Notes: generated from the sequence alone by a model not told the origin. 64,000 nt of DNA from Lasiosphaeris hirsuta (GCA_030549175.1 JAUKUA010000002.1:2232001-2296000), one strand, 5' to 3'; counted from the stretch's first letter, positions 13,509-25,729 are shown. Translations and numbers: made by a program.

Positions 13509-14836
13509 TATCATACTGGTAGGCTCACCTAAGTTAATAAGGTTACTAACCTCCTTAACCGAGCCTTATATCAATGGTACGAACTACATATAAAAAGTAT
13601 ATATCCATTAACCTACGAACATCTATTATAGATTACGTAGATAAGGGAACTATCACAGAGGATGGCTATAACGTAGCTTAACCTCGGGATATAATCTCAC
13701 ACGTAGCTTATGGCCTATTTAGCCGGCACATAGGTCAGCGGACTCTCCTAAGCACCTACGGGTCGTGACAGAATGCCCAGAACCACCTACGAGCCAAAGT
13801 AGCCGTACAACGGACCTCGCCTACGCTAGGCAACGTCATTAGACTTCAGATTTATTATGGACAAGCCATTTAACCTTAACATCGTAGTTAGGGCCTGCAA
13901 AGTCAGCCCAGACCTTACAGCTAGTCTTTCAAATCATGGACCTCTCCGCTATCACTGGCATTCCTTTGGAAGACCTAGAACCCGACGTTCTCCGGAGTCT
14001 AGCTTCAGTGGTAACAGGTAGCCGCGACCCCCGCGTGTAAGTCACGAAAGGAACCGTTGCTGTGATAGCCGACCTGGAGATTAACCTAACAGCGCTGTAG
14101 CTAACGTAAGTACTAAGGACGTGAAGGAACACCTGTAGTAATGGATACCATGCCGCTAGAGTTATATGGATAAGTACTAATACCGGCCGTGGACCGACGT
14201 GTGATAGGCCGGCTTCACTTGGCTTATAGCCGCTGATTTGTAGGGTGTGAGAGACGGGCGGCTAGAAAGGAGATTCGGGACCGACGGGTGGCTAGGAGGA
14301 TCTTTTAGGTATTTTGGTATCCTTATATCTTGTACATAGCCTTCCATAAGTAGGACAGGTGCGCTGCGATGGATCCTCGAGAGGAAGAAGCTCCCCAGTT
14401 CTCTTTGGACAAACCTAGAAAGATTATCAGCTGAACTTCAGTGAAGCTGAGGGGTAATATAACCTTGTGAACCCTTCTGTTTCTCTTGACTTACAACTAC
14501 GAAGCATTGTGTCTTATCTTCTGTTAGATCATTCCATCTCCCTGAACCTCCTTCTCCCTGGCTCTCCACCACTTTGCATTGCGACAGTTAACTCCCTCAC
14601 CGTTCTGTTCTAAACCTCTGAATCGGACCTTGTGCTTATTAGCCTTGCGAAGATCAAGTCCCTGAGTTCGTCGTGTGAAAGTTCTGAACTAGACCAACAG
14701 CAATTGTCGGGGTGGTTCGCTGAACGGTTAAGTCGAGAGTTAGGAAAAGGTTAAAGCTCTGCAGTCTGACTCTTCATTTGATATCTCACCTTGTGGTTGT
14801 CACACCCCAGACCTTCGTAGGCTGGCCTGTGTCACA
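13509..14836 (+). repeat. 3' LTR of gypsy copy 2
   Basis: This LTR is 1328 bp and is preceded by the purine-rich tract AGGAGAGGGGATAG, the likely polypurine tract for plus-strand priming. It starts TATCATACTGGTAGGC and ends GCCTGTGTCACA. It is less AT-shifted in its last 500 bp than the LTR at 6107. Confidence 0.88.
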
Positions 14837-15100
14837 ATCAACTCCCTCAACCACTGTGCCAAAGCTCTGAATCCAACCTTGTGCTAAGATACTTGACCAT
14901 CGAGTCGTACGCGGCCTTGCAAGGATCATCTCCCTGAGTCGGAAGGCTTGAAAGCTCTGAATCGGACCAACACTATTGCCGGGGTAGTCAGCTGTCCGGT
15001 TGAAGTTGTGTTTGAGGTTATAGCTCTGCAGTTCGATTCCTCACCCGATATCCCACCTTGTGGTTGTCACACCCCAGACCTTCGGTGGCTAGCCTGTGTC
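14837..15100 (+). repeat. Diverged duplicate of the LTR 3' tail with little apparent RIP damage
   Basis: This stretch of about 264 bp repeats the order of sequence blocks in the last 260 bp of the preceding LTR. It runs from TCAACTCCCTCA through CTCCCTGAGT, GCTCTGCAGT and CACCTTGTGGTTGTCACA to the end GCCTGTGTCACA. It is GC-rich and keeps CA dinucleotides, unlike the neighbouring copies. It also contains extra sequence absent from the main family (around GAGTCGTACGCGGCC). It may be the remnant of a related LTR family, or a tail left by unequal exchange. Confidence 0.6.
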
Positions 15101-16321
15101 ACATAGGATATAATAACTATAAGGTAAGATATTAAATGAAGAATCAGACTACAGAGCTTTAACCTTTCCTAACTCTCGACTTAACCGTTTAACAAACTAC
15201 CCCGACAATTACTATTAGTCTAGTTCAGAGCTTTCACACGATAAACTCAGGGACTTAATCTTCATAAGGCTAATAAGCTCAAGGTCCGATTCAAAGGTTT
15301 AGAACAAAACGGTAAGGGAGTTAACTATCACAATGTAAAGTGGTAGAGAGCCAGGGAGAAGGAGGTTCAAGGGGATAGAAAGATCTAACATAAGGTAAGA
15401 CATAATACTTCGTAGTTACAAGTCAAGAGAAGTAGAAGGGTTCATAAGGTTATATTATTTCTTAGCTTTACTAAAGTTCAACTAATAATCTTTCTAGGTT
15501 TGTCCAAAGAGAACTAGGAAGCTTCTTCCTCTCGAGGATCTATCGTAGCATACCTGTCTTACTTATAGAAGGCTATATACAAAATACAAAGATACTAAAA
15601 TACCTAAGGATCCTCTTAGCCGCCCGTCGGTCCCGAATCTCCTTTCTAGCCGCCCGTCTCTCGCGTCCTACAAATCCGTGGCTACAAGCTAAGTAAAGCC
15701 GGCCCATCACACGTTGGTCCGCGGCTGGTATTAGTACTTATCCATATAGCTCTAGCGGCATAGTGTCTATTGCTATAGGTATTCCTTAACGCCCTTAGTA
15801 CTTACGTTGGCCACAGCGCTGTTAGGTTGATCCCTAGGTCGGCTGTCATAACAACGGTTCCCTTCATGACTCGTACGTAGGAATCGCGGCTACCTGTCAC
15901 TACTGACGCTAGACTCCGGAGAACGTCGGGTTCCAGGTCTTCCAAAGGAATGCCAGCGATAGCGGGAAGGTCCATGATTCAAAAGACTAGCTGTAGGGTC
16001 TGGGCTGACTATACAGGCCCTGACTACGATGCTGAGGTTGAGTAGCTTGTCCATAACAAATCTGAAGTCTGATAATGTTGCCTAGCATGGACAAGATCCG
16101 TTGTACGGCTGCTCTGGCTTGTAAGTGGTTCTGGGCATTCCGTCGCTACCCGTGGGCGCTTAGGAGAATCCGCTGACCTGTGTGTCGGCTGAATAGGCCA
16201 TTAGCCACACGTGGGATCATGTTCCGAGGTTGAGCCACGTTGTGGCCATCCCCTTTGTGATGGTTCCCTTCTCCACGTGATCCGTGGGTCAATGGGTGTG
16301 TGTGGGCCTACCAGTGTGACA
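15101..16321 (-). repeat. Inverted gypsy LTR, missing its 3' terminus
   Basis: On the minus strand this LTR starts TGTCACACTGGTAGGCC at 16321 and runs to about 15101. There the last roughly 30 bp of the family LTR (GGTCTGGGG to TGTGTCACA) are lost, and the sequence abuts the tail of another LTR. It also lacks about 80 bp near its start compared with the LTR ending at 24044. The left half is strongly AT-shifted and the right half much less so. Confidence 0.75.
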
Positions 16322-17004
16322 CTCTCAGATTCTTAAAGATATAGTTGAATACTTATTAGGCTTCGTAGAGCTTCATAATATATATCCGCTTATCTTGTTA
16401 TTTTAACAGTAAGTTACCGACTCAGTTAAGAGCCTTCATATCATTAACACACGTGTTGTTGTTGTTGTCTTAACAATAAGCCGCCGACTTAGTTAAAGGC
16501 CTTCGTACTATTGACGTTGACGTTGTCGTTGTCTTTATTATAACGTAGCATAAGCTGGCGTTAGTTCCGGAGGCGTTAAATTGACTAATGAGGTCTATTC
16601 GATTCGATGGTAGGGGCACCACTTACTACGGTTAAAAGGACCGCTTATGTAAGTGTTACTTTGGTAGTCCTTTACATAAACCCTGACATGATATATTGTA
16701 TGGTAGTGTAAATAATTTGTAAAGGATAGCCCGTTAGTAATCAGTCTAGAGGGCGTACTACTATTATATGGTAGTATACCCTCTGTGCTTAATTGAACCT
16801 AGGGACTGTACATAACGGACTAACCTATCTGGGCTATCTATATTTTTCTATGTAACATGTGCCCGGGGTAAAGAAATAAAGAAAAGGGCGTCCTCGCCAT
16901 CATTCTCCACTCTCTTAAACTATAAAAAAAGCACCAATTACTCCCAGCCCATTTATATACCGTTACCGTATTTAGATTATTCTATTCCCTATACTTATAC
17001 CCCT
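16322..17004. other. AT-rich spacer inside the repeat block, no gene recognised
   Basis: No coding pattern was recognised. The stretch holds a short TTG run (about 16455-16470) and repeated near-identical pieces such as GACTTAGTTAAAGGCCTTC next to GACTCAGTTAAGAGCCTTC. It may be the 3' non-coding part or LTR of the element that carries the relic protein at 17005-18566. Confidence 0.4.
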
Positions 17005-18566
17005 CTAGTCTACAATGTTGAAGAGCGTCTTTCGCTTAGTCGACTTGGGAGATAACTTCTTAACAGTAAGCTTCTTATGACTAATACCCTTAGTAAGGGT
17101 CTCTTAAGTAGGAGGAAAGACTGCCGACTTACTATATATATTAACCTTAGAAGCGTCAATGCCGAATAGGTTAACAAAGGTGCCGTGTTAATTTTACTTC
17201 TTAGGTAGAGTACCTATAGTTATGATTTCGCTCTGGGTATCCTTAGTAAGGCGTTTACGTGAGATGCCAAGGGTTATAATAGGTATAGAGGTACTTAAAC
17301 GAGTAGTCGAGGCGGCCGTGGGTTACGTAGTTGATGGTTACTTGATAGCCTTATCAAGCTTTGTTAGGTTCTTTGAAGATCTTAGACTTAGTTATTAAGT
17401 ACTTTAGTCTTCGGGCTAACTTTGTGTATATAGCCCGTTAAAGTGTTAACTTACTTCTTAGTAACATACTTATCGAGGTTATCTATCGTTATTCTCTTTA
17501 TAGCTTAGAGAGCTTTATGGACTTTATTGTAACTTAGAAACTCCTTAATTTTATTCTTAAAGGTATTGATCTTACCCTTAAAGTACTTTTAGAAATCGTG
17601 TATGTTAGTAAGTATAGTAGCTATGGAAGACGTATAGACTACTTTGGCTTCTTTAAGCTCTGTAGTCTTGTTAGTAAGTTAGCACTTAAGGTACTAAAAC
17701 TACGTACGTTAGTGTTAGTTTGTGCCGGTGATAAAGATATTTACTTAGTCGGCTTAGATATAAACTTACATAAGGTCGAGGTAATTAAGGTAGATAAGGA
17801 TTAAAGATAACTTTTCGTTTAAAACGGCTATAAGGTAATAGTAGATAGTTATAAGGATAGATACCTTTAAAGGTAAGTAGTTATCATTAATATCTTACTT
17901 ATCATATGTTACTTTAGCCTTGTTTAATAACTCCTTTAACTAACGTATACGTAGGTTATTAGCTGGATCTTAGTTCTTAGTAGCTGATTTTAATTTTTTA
18001 ACAAAGATATTCTTAATCTTTTTATTTACTATAAAGAGAAGCTTCGGATTGTCGATCATAAAGGTAGTGTACTTATAAGCTTCTTATTTATTTACTAACT
18101 TATTATAGTACTTAAACTTAAAGTAAGTTTTATAGTCTAGTAAGACCTTAAGCCCCTTACTACCGGTAGTAAGTTACTTAGCTCTTTACTCTACCTATTT
18201 TTAAAATACCTTTACGCCTTAGTAATAATACTTCTTAGGGATATAATATTTAACGGGTAAGTTAGTAAAAAAGCTAAGTAAGTCGTCTAAGAGATCTAAG
18301 ATTATCTCTTTATCCTTATTATCGGGCTTACCTTTTATAACAAGGTTAAAGTTATCGTCCTTTACACACTTATTCTTATTATTATCATAGTTAGAATTGT
18401 AGTTAAGTAGATCGTTAGGCTTAGGCTTGTCGTAGTCATCCTTACTATATTCGGTAATAACGGTAACACTTTCTTAGGCTTGTCTAACGTGTCTTAAGGT
18501 TTCTTCGGCTAAAATTTAGAGGTACACGGAATCTAGACTCTTAGCTATTAAACTATTCTTAGGCAT
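17005..18566 (-). pseudogene. RIP-damaged open frame of unknown function
   Basis: Reading the minus strand from the ATG at 18566 gives a protein-like stretch with TAG and TAA codons that would be CAG or CAA if reverted. It ends at a TAG at 17005-17007 after the residues KTLFNIVD. Visible segments include RHVRQA, KPKPNDLL, KEIILDLLDDLLSFF and, near the C-terminus, a Ser/Thr/Lys-rich tail with KKLTVKKLSPKSTKRK. Sequence before the ATG (about 18567-18650) also reads as protein, so the true start may lie further upstream. I do not recognise the family: no CCHC, RT or transposase motif is visible. It lies between a gypsy LTR and an integrase relic and is probably cargo or the first ORF of a transposon. 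Confidence 0.45.
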
Positions 18567-18959
18567 GTCTAGATTATTCGGCTTAGCTCGAGTTACCTCG
18601 AATTGACGTTCTATTTTACGAATGTACTATTATAAATAACTAAATTTAGCTATCTTAAAGTACAAATAAATATAATAGTAGGATATAGAGAAAGTATAAA
18701 GGTATAATTTAATAGTAGCGACGAAGGTAGTAATAGTTATAAGAAAGAAAACATAAAAGTTTTATAGGAGGGGTTTTTTAGTTAGTAACCTAACTTAATA
18801 GGCTAGGACCTTATAATAAGAAAAATTAACAGAGGAAAAACAACGCTATAATAAGGCTTCTATCTGATTATCTAGTCTTTTTTTTAGCTCGTAGTAAGAA
18901 GGTACTTGTGTAGCTAAGTAAGGTTAATAAAAGAGAGTAAAAGAAAGAAAAGATTTAGT

Positions 18960-20140
18960 ATTATGGCTAGAATACTTCCTCGCCCTGTTAAGAAAGCTAT
19001 CTGTCCTCAAAAATGCCTATTATCTAGCGGTTTAGTACTATAGAAGTTTAACTACTATTTCTATAGTAGGGATAATATCGACCTTAACGTACTTGATGGC
19101 CTTAATACCCTTCTTCTCATACTTCTTATCTTAATCGATAAGATTTCTCACTTTGTAACTTATGACGATATCTCTTATGTTTAGTAATAAGTTTACTCTT
19201 AGTTCCTATATATTATCCTTAGCTTTGTAGTTCTTTTAGTAGACGAGGTACTTAATGTTTAAGTTCTTCTTCTAACTTACTTTATTACTAACGATATAGT
19301 CGAGCTCTTATTCTTCTTATTTATTAACCCTAACGGCTCGTAGTATTTATTATTTTTAACTAAAGAATCCTCGCCTTATTAAGGGTAGTATAGTTACGTA
19401 ACTAAGACGATTAGATATACTTTCTATAACATCGGAAATTTAAGCTTATAAGCTAGATTACTTGTCTTTGCCTTACTAATGATCTTAAACGGACCTACCC
19501 TTTGAGATGACCATTTCCTTTTTAGCTTACCGGGTAGATAGTAACCTTTATAGAGGCGTAAGTAAATAATATCTCCAATTTCAAAAGTCTCGGGTATATA
19601 CTTGTCGTCATAATAGAGTTTTACTATTACGCCAACGATATTAAGAAGCTAAATTACTTCCTTTCAAAAATACCCCTTGAGAACCTCCGCTACTTCGGTA
19701 CCTACTCTTATGCCTTCTTTCATAGTTAGAATGTTTACTAGGGACCTTGGCTAAAATCCGAGGACTAGTTTATTAGATAATTTACTAATCGTAACAGCTA
19801 ACATATTGTTAATGTTAAACTAAAGTGATGGTAGCATGTTAACTTACGAAACCTCTCCGTTTGTTATAAAGGTATAGAAACGAATGGTAATCTCGACCGT
19901 CTAGTTCGTTCTCTCTAACTAGCTATCAGTTTGTAGGGTTACACGGATAGGTATCATTTTCCCGTTCATAAGCTGCCTATCGGTTTGGTTCTAGCGGTAG
20001 GCCTTACAGAACTAGATAAAACGTTTTACTTTCTATGCGTTGTTAGTAAAGTGTACATTCTAGAGGCTATCTATCATCTTATCGAGATCGAAATGATACG
20101 ATTTATTATAAACCATCTCGAGTACTATCTTAACGCATAC
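18960..20140 (-). pseudogene. Integrase C-terminal and chromodomain relic of a second gypsy family
   Basis: The minus strand shows an integrase fragment with SERTNQTVE (about 19990), then YLPGKLKRKW and VGPFKI (the GPY/F region, about 19550-19480). A chromodomain-like C-terminus with KYLVYQKNY follows at about 19200. SERTNQTVE is typical of integrases from the Skippy/CfT-I type of fungal gypsy elements and differs from the integrase of copies 1 and 2. No RT or RNase H was found between this fragment and the gag/protease part at 20150-21450, so the element appears chimeric or internally deleted. Confidence 0.6.
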
Positions 20141-20149
20141 TCTTATGAG

Positions 20150-22729
20150 AAGGCTTCTTAGTGTTGTCATGGTTGTAGGTATGTTTCTTAGTAGAGGTTA
20201 TAGTATAGTGGAGTATAGGTCCTAATGTTGTGAGTTTCGGGGCTCTAATTAAAAATCCGATGTATCCTTACTATCGGATAGTTTAACAATGTGGGGGAAA
20301 AGCTCGGGGTAGTCTTTTTCTGTCATAGTAAAGACCTTAGCCTTCTTAGATAGTCGAGGAGGGATATCTTCTTGTTTCTCGTCGTCCTTATCTCTTCTTC
20401 TATATTTAGTCTTAGCTTCGGAGATTTTATTAGGTGGCTTAGGGATATCTTTGCTATCCTTAGTTTTCCTACTATAACATTTAAGGGTATTATGGCCTTA
20501 ACGTCTATAGTAGTAATATCTCTTACTTACCTTATACTTATTGATTTCGGCTATGTCTATCTTAGTAATAGCTTCTTTGTAGGTTTGTTAATACTTTGTT
20601 CGGGTAGGTACCGAAGGTTTTTCCTCCTTATTCTGTTATTTCTACTTCGAGTTCTTTTTAGCTTTGTTAGCGGGTACTAGACCGGGATAGGAGCTAGAGG
20701 TATTAGTTTCCTCCTTAGGATTGTCCTTCTTCGAACGTTCCTTATTATTTGAAGTGGACTTTCCTTTTCCCTACTTAGCTTTACGATTGATTTCGTGATT
20801 TCTTATTTTATTCTTATGAATCAATCTGGCTATAACGACTACTTTAAGAAAGTTAGCGTTATCGGAAAGGAGATATCCCGTACGTAAATAGATTAAGTCT
20901 ATTATAGTATTAAAGATAGTATTAGTAACTAGTGACTATAGAGCTTGTTTACTGAGATCGACGGTATGATTTAATTCTTAAAATTATATCATATATTCGT
21001 TTATATCTTTATCATAGGTCAGGGCCTTCATGGCTTTATAGTCCCTGACTTTTCGTGTTAGGTTATGGAAACGTTTAACTATAGCGGTAACATAATTGTT
21101 CTATTAATTTACTAAGCTAAGCTTTTTGATCTAAGTCCCTTTTTTCTAATATCATTTAAGGGTAGTACCTTTAGTAAGGGTATTGACAAAATTAATTTTA
21201 GCTTTGTCGTTAAGGAAGCTTCGTTCGTAGACGTTAAAATACTTCTTAATAGAACGTCACTATGTCTTAAATTTAACCTTATCTTTTCTATTATATTTTT
21301 CGGGTCTTACTATAGTTACGGTAGTACCTTAACCGTAAGATTTCCTAATTGTGTTAGTGTTATTGTAAATTAGGTCTTAGTTAGTATAAATGAGGTCGAG
21401 AAGGATTGCCATAAGATCACGTAGGGACGAAGGGCTTTAGGATCCCGAACCTAGAGGTCCTAGGGGTTCCAGGGGCCCTGGTAGGCCTCCTAGTAGTCTA
21501 GGGGGACCTAGAGATAGACTTACGTAATAGAGATCGTTATCCGAGTCGTTGTTGTTACTATCGTTAGGGGGAGGTAATGTTCTTATCCTAGTATGATAGG
21601 GAGGTAAATTTCCTCCTATATTTCCACTCCTCATTCTAACGTTAAAGTTCTACATGTTATCGACTTACCTCCGGGCTCATACCGAGGTCTCCCGGGTAGC
21701 CCTTCTTTAGAGGTTACGGTTTAAGAGAGGGTCTTTGTCTTAGTCGAAGTATCGTATAGAAGTTGACCTTTTTAACGGTTATGATAGTCGTCGTAAGGGT
21801 TTAACAGATAAGGTCTTTTATAAACGTGTTATAGCTTTCTAGATAATCTGTTCCTTGTCATAAGGTCTTACTCGTGTCAGTCTTGATATAAGAGCTTCTT
21901 TAACGAGGTTATTAAAGTAGGCTTTAAGTTAGTTAAACAGTTCTTAGTCCTTAGGAGTCCGTAATACTCCCGGTTATTAAAGTACTATAAGGGAATTTAG
22001 CTGGCTTTAAGCTGTTATAAATTAATAGCCGAATTTCGTATTATGATAGTCCTAACGGGCTTGTTTTTTCTCTTAAATCCGAAGGAATTCTTTAACTTAA
22101 ACAAGCTTAACATTTTATTCCCTAGCCTATACTTCCTACTCCTATATCTATCGTACTTACCGTTGTTTTTACTTTGTAATTTCTTTACGGAAAGCTTCGG
22201 TATAAGTAATAACAAGGTAAAGAGATTTTTCGTATTAGGCTGTTTAGGTAGCAAACTGGGCCAATTTTTAGTTAACTTCTATGCCGAAAGTAATATAAAA
22301 AGCTTCTAGTTCTTACTAGGTACTTTCAAGAACGTATTAATTTGTCCTGACATACTATATCATTAACTAGTAATCAGTAACCAGGGTAGTAAATATTAAA
22401 GTAAGTAAGTCGAGTCTTTTCTTATCCTCACGTATATTGTTTATAAAGAAATAAAGTTCATTGTAGGCTTTAGTAACTTGGTTGTAGAGATAGATAAACT
22501 ACTGTAGGAGTTTAGTAAGGGTTTCGGAGCTCGATAGGAGTGTAGGAAATTACTTAATGGTCTAAATTTCTATCTCGGGAGGTTCCTAGATTATATGGTC
22601 GGTACTGGAGGTAGGTTTAGTTTCCCGGCCCCGAAGTACGGCCGAATATGATATAGGATTACCGGCTATTATAAATAGAGTGGCGGGTGAAAGGATATTC
22701 TTAGAGTAGAAAGATTATCTGTGACATAG
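20150..22729 (-). mobile_element. gypsy copy 3: 5' region, gag and protease start (RIP-degraded)
   Basis: This is a minus-strand counterpart of the 5' third of copies 1 and 2. It contains the 5' non-coding/leader region (about 21640-22729), the Gly-Pro-rich stretch (21437-21520), gag (about 20700-21400), a zinc knuckle at about 20467-20515 and the start of the protease region. The first two Cys of the knuckle are now Tyr. It is preceded on its own strand by the LTR at 22730-24044. At about 20140 it joins an integrase fragment of a different family. Confidence 0.75.
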
Positions 22730-24044
22730 GCTAGCCCACGGAGGTCTAGGATGTAACAACCACGAGGTAAGATATCAAACGAAGGATTAGACTATAGAGC
22801 TTTAACCTTTTCCTAACTCTCGACTTAACCGTTTAACAAACTACCCCGACAATTACTATTGGTCTAGTTTAGAGCTTTCACACGACGAACTCAGAAAGTT
22901 GATCTTCACAAGGCTAATAAGCATAAAGTCCGATTCAAAGCTTTTAGAACAAAATAGTAAGGGAGTTAACTGTCGCAATACAAAGTGGTAAAGAGCCAGG
23001 AAGAAGGAGGTTTAGGGAGATAGAATGATCTAACAGAAGATAAGACATAATACTTCGTAGTTACAAGTTAGGAGAAACAGAAGGGTTTATAAGGTTATAT
23101 TACCCCTCAGCTTCACTAAAGTTCAGCTGATAATCTTTCTAAGTTTATCTAAAGAGAACTAGGAAGCTTCTTTCTCTTGAGAATCTATCGTAGCGTACCT
23201 GTCCTACTTATGGAAGGCTATATACAAGATACAAGGATACCAAAATACCTAAAGGATCCTCCTAGCCGCCCGTCGGTCCCGAATCTCCTTTCTAGCCGCC
23301 CGTCTCTCACGCCCTATAAATCAGCGGCTATAAGCCAAGTGAAGCCGGCCTATTACACGTCGGTTCACAGCCGGTATTAGTACTTATCTATACAGCTCTA
23401 GCGGCATAGTGTCCATTGCTACAGGTGTTCCTTCACGTCCTTAGTACTTACGTTGGCTACAGCGCTATTAGGTTGATCCCCAGGTCGGCTGTCACAACAA
23501 CGGTTCCCTTCATGATTCACACGCGGGGGTCACGGCCACTTGTCACTACTAAAGCTAGACTCCGGAGGACGTCGGGTTCCAGGTCTTCTAAGGGAATGTC
23601 AGCGATAGTGGGGAGGTCCATGATTTGAAAGACCAGCTGTAGGATCTGGGCTGACTGTGTAGGCCCTAACTACGATACTGAGGTTGAATGGCTTGTCCAT
23701 GACAAATCTGAAGTCTGATGACGTTACCTAGCACGGGCGGGATCCGTTGTACGGCTGCTCTGGCCTGTGAGTGGTTCTGGGCATTCCGTCGTAACCCGCA
23801 GGCGCTTAGGAGAATCCGCTGACCTGTGTGCTGGCTGAATAGGCCATTAGCCACACGTCGGTTCGTGTCCCGAGGTTGAGCCACGTTGTGGCCATCCTCT
23901 GTGATGGTTCCCTTATCCACGTGATCCATGATAGATGTGGGTCGATGGGTATGTACTTCTTGTGTGTGGTTCGTGTCGTTGGTGTGTAGCTCGGTCAAGG
24001 AGGTCGGTGACCCTGTTGACCTAGGTGAGCCTACCAGTGTGACA
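22730..24044 (-). repeat. 5' LTR of gypsy copy 3 (minus strand)
   Basis: This LTR is 1315 bp. On the minus strand it starts TGTCACACTGGTAGGCTC, the best preserved LTR start in the window, and ends TGTGTCACA with one base changed. The last 350 bp at its right end (23690-24044) are GC-rich and almost free of RIP changes, while its left end is heavily AT-shifted. The right end abuts the truncated copy 4. Confidence 0.85.
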
Positions 24045-25729
24045 GTTATCAATTTCTATCCCGGCACATAAAATACTAAGGTTGATACTTTCTTATGGCG
24101 TAAAGAGTACCTTCTTAAAGGAAGAGATAAAAACTAGCCGATAATCTTAGTTTTAAATAAAAAACACTTTTCTTATTCGGAAGTTTTAACATTTATACTT
24201 TTAAAAGCTTAACTTTATAACATTCTAACACCAAAATAAAACGAAGAATTTCTCGAGTAGGTTAAAACTACTACTTATATAGACAAAACATATCAAAAGG
24301 CTTTAGTTACCCCTAGAAAAAATATAACTAACAAAGACGGAATCCTATTTATAAAGAATCGTATCTAAATCTCTAACAATAAGAAACTTAAGATTTAAAT
24401 CGTCCGCTCCGAACATAATACCAAAGTAGTAGGCCATATGGGCATAGATAAGACCGTTAAACTTATTAGACAGTACATATATTAACAAAACCTTAAAAAA
24501 GACGTCACTAAGTTTGTACACTTCTGTCATAAGTATTAAAGTAATAAGCTAAGACGTCATCTCTCTTTTAGGTTACTTTATCTTATTAAGCTAAAATATT
24601 TTTCTTAGAAGCTTATTTTAATAGACTTTATAATAGACCTTTCCCTCTTTAATAGATATAACTTAATCTAGGTTATCGTTGATACTTTTATTAAAATGAT
24701 ATATTTTATTTCTTTAAAAGACGAGGCTAAGAAGACAAAAGACTTAATCCTAATCTTTACCTATAAATATTAGGAAATATCACGGTATATCTACTCTAAT
24801 ATCATTTCTAATCGGGATTTATGGTTTAATATAAGCTTTTGGTATAACTTTCTTAAATATATCGGAGTTAAATTAAAGATATTAACCTCGTTTTATCTCA
24901 AGACTAATAACTAAACTAAACGTCTTAACTAACATATCGAGACTTATCTTAAAACTTTCGTTAATTATAAGATAAATAATTAAAATATCTTATTACTTAT
25001 AGTTAAATTTACGTAGAATAATATCAGATTAACTTTTATTAATAATTTTCCTTTCTATGTTAACTATGATTATTATCTAGTTATTAATAACTTACTAGAT
25101 AAATCTATATGTAATCTATATAATAAAACCATGGCTTATTAGATAACGATAATTTACGAGAACCTTCATAATACCTTTAAGAAATCTTAAGAACAGATAA
25201 AGAAATATATAGATCGGAAACGAAAGGAAATATCTTCCTTTAAAAAAAGTAACTAGTAATACTTAACATAAGGAACATTAAGACTAAGAGACTTTCTAAA
25301 AAATTAAATAAAAAGTTACTTAGCCCATTTAAGATCTTTAAGGTAGTATCTCTTACAACCATAAAACTTAAACTTCCGAAGTATTAAAAGATTTATCTTA
25401 CCTTCTATAAATTACTTATTAAACCTTTTTAAACCGGCTCTTAGCCGATCTCTGATCTTATCTAAGTCTTAAAATAAATAAGGGATATTTATCTTAAGGA
25501 ATTCATAGTAAAAGAAATCATGAACTTCCGTATTAAGAAAGGAATAGTAAAGTATCATATCAAATAGGAGAAATATCTCGATAAGAAAGATTAGACTTAG
25601 GAACTATATAAGTACTTTTCTAACACCTAGGAACTTTAAGACTTCTACGTCAAACACCTACGTAAGCTTAAGGACCCTAGGGTTCTTAACCTAGAGATTC
25701 GGGGCGAATCTACCTAGGAAAAGAGATAG
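24045..25729 (+). mobile_element. gypsy copy 4, 5'-truncated: end of RNase H, integrase, chromodomain
   Basis: This plus-strand copy begins abruptly at a point matching 11828 of copy 2, near the end of RNase H. It runs through integrase (about 24260-25100) and chromodomain to a purine tract at about 25717-25729. It is the most AT-shifted of the copies: even the integrase core is broken by many TAA codons. The largest antisense open frame here (24345-24530, minus) is a shadow. Confidence 0.8.

Noticed and set aside
14960..15060. tRNA-like B-box (GTTCGATTCC) in the LTR tail
   Set aside because: No matching A-box, acceptor stem or cloverleaf can be formed around it.
23666..24052. Minus-strand 128-codon open frame
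   Set aside because: It lies within the less damaged end of an LTR and reads across the LTR edge; no family similarity.
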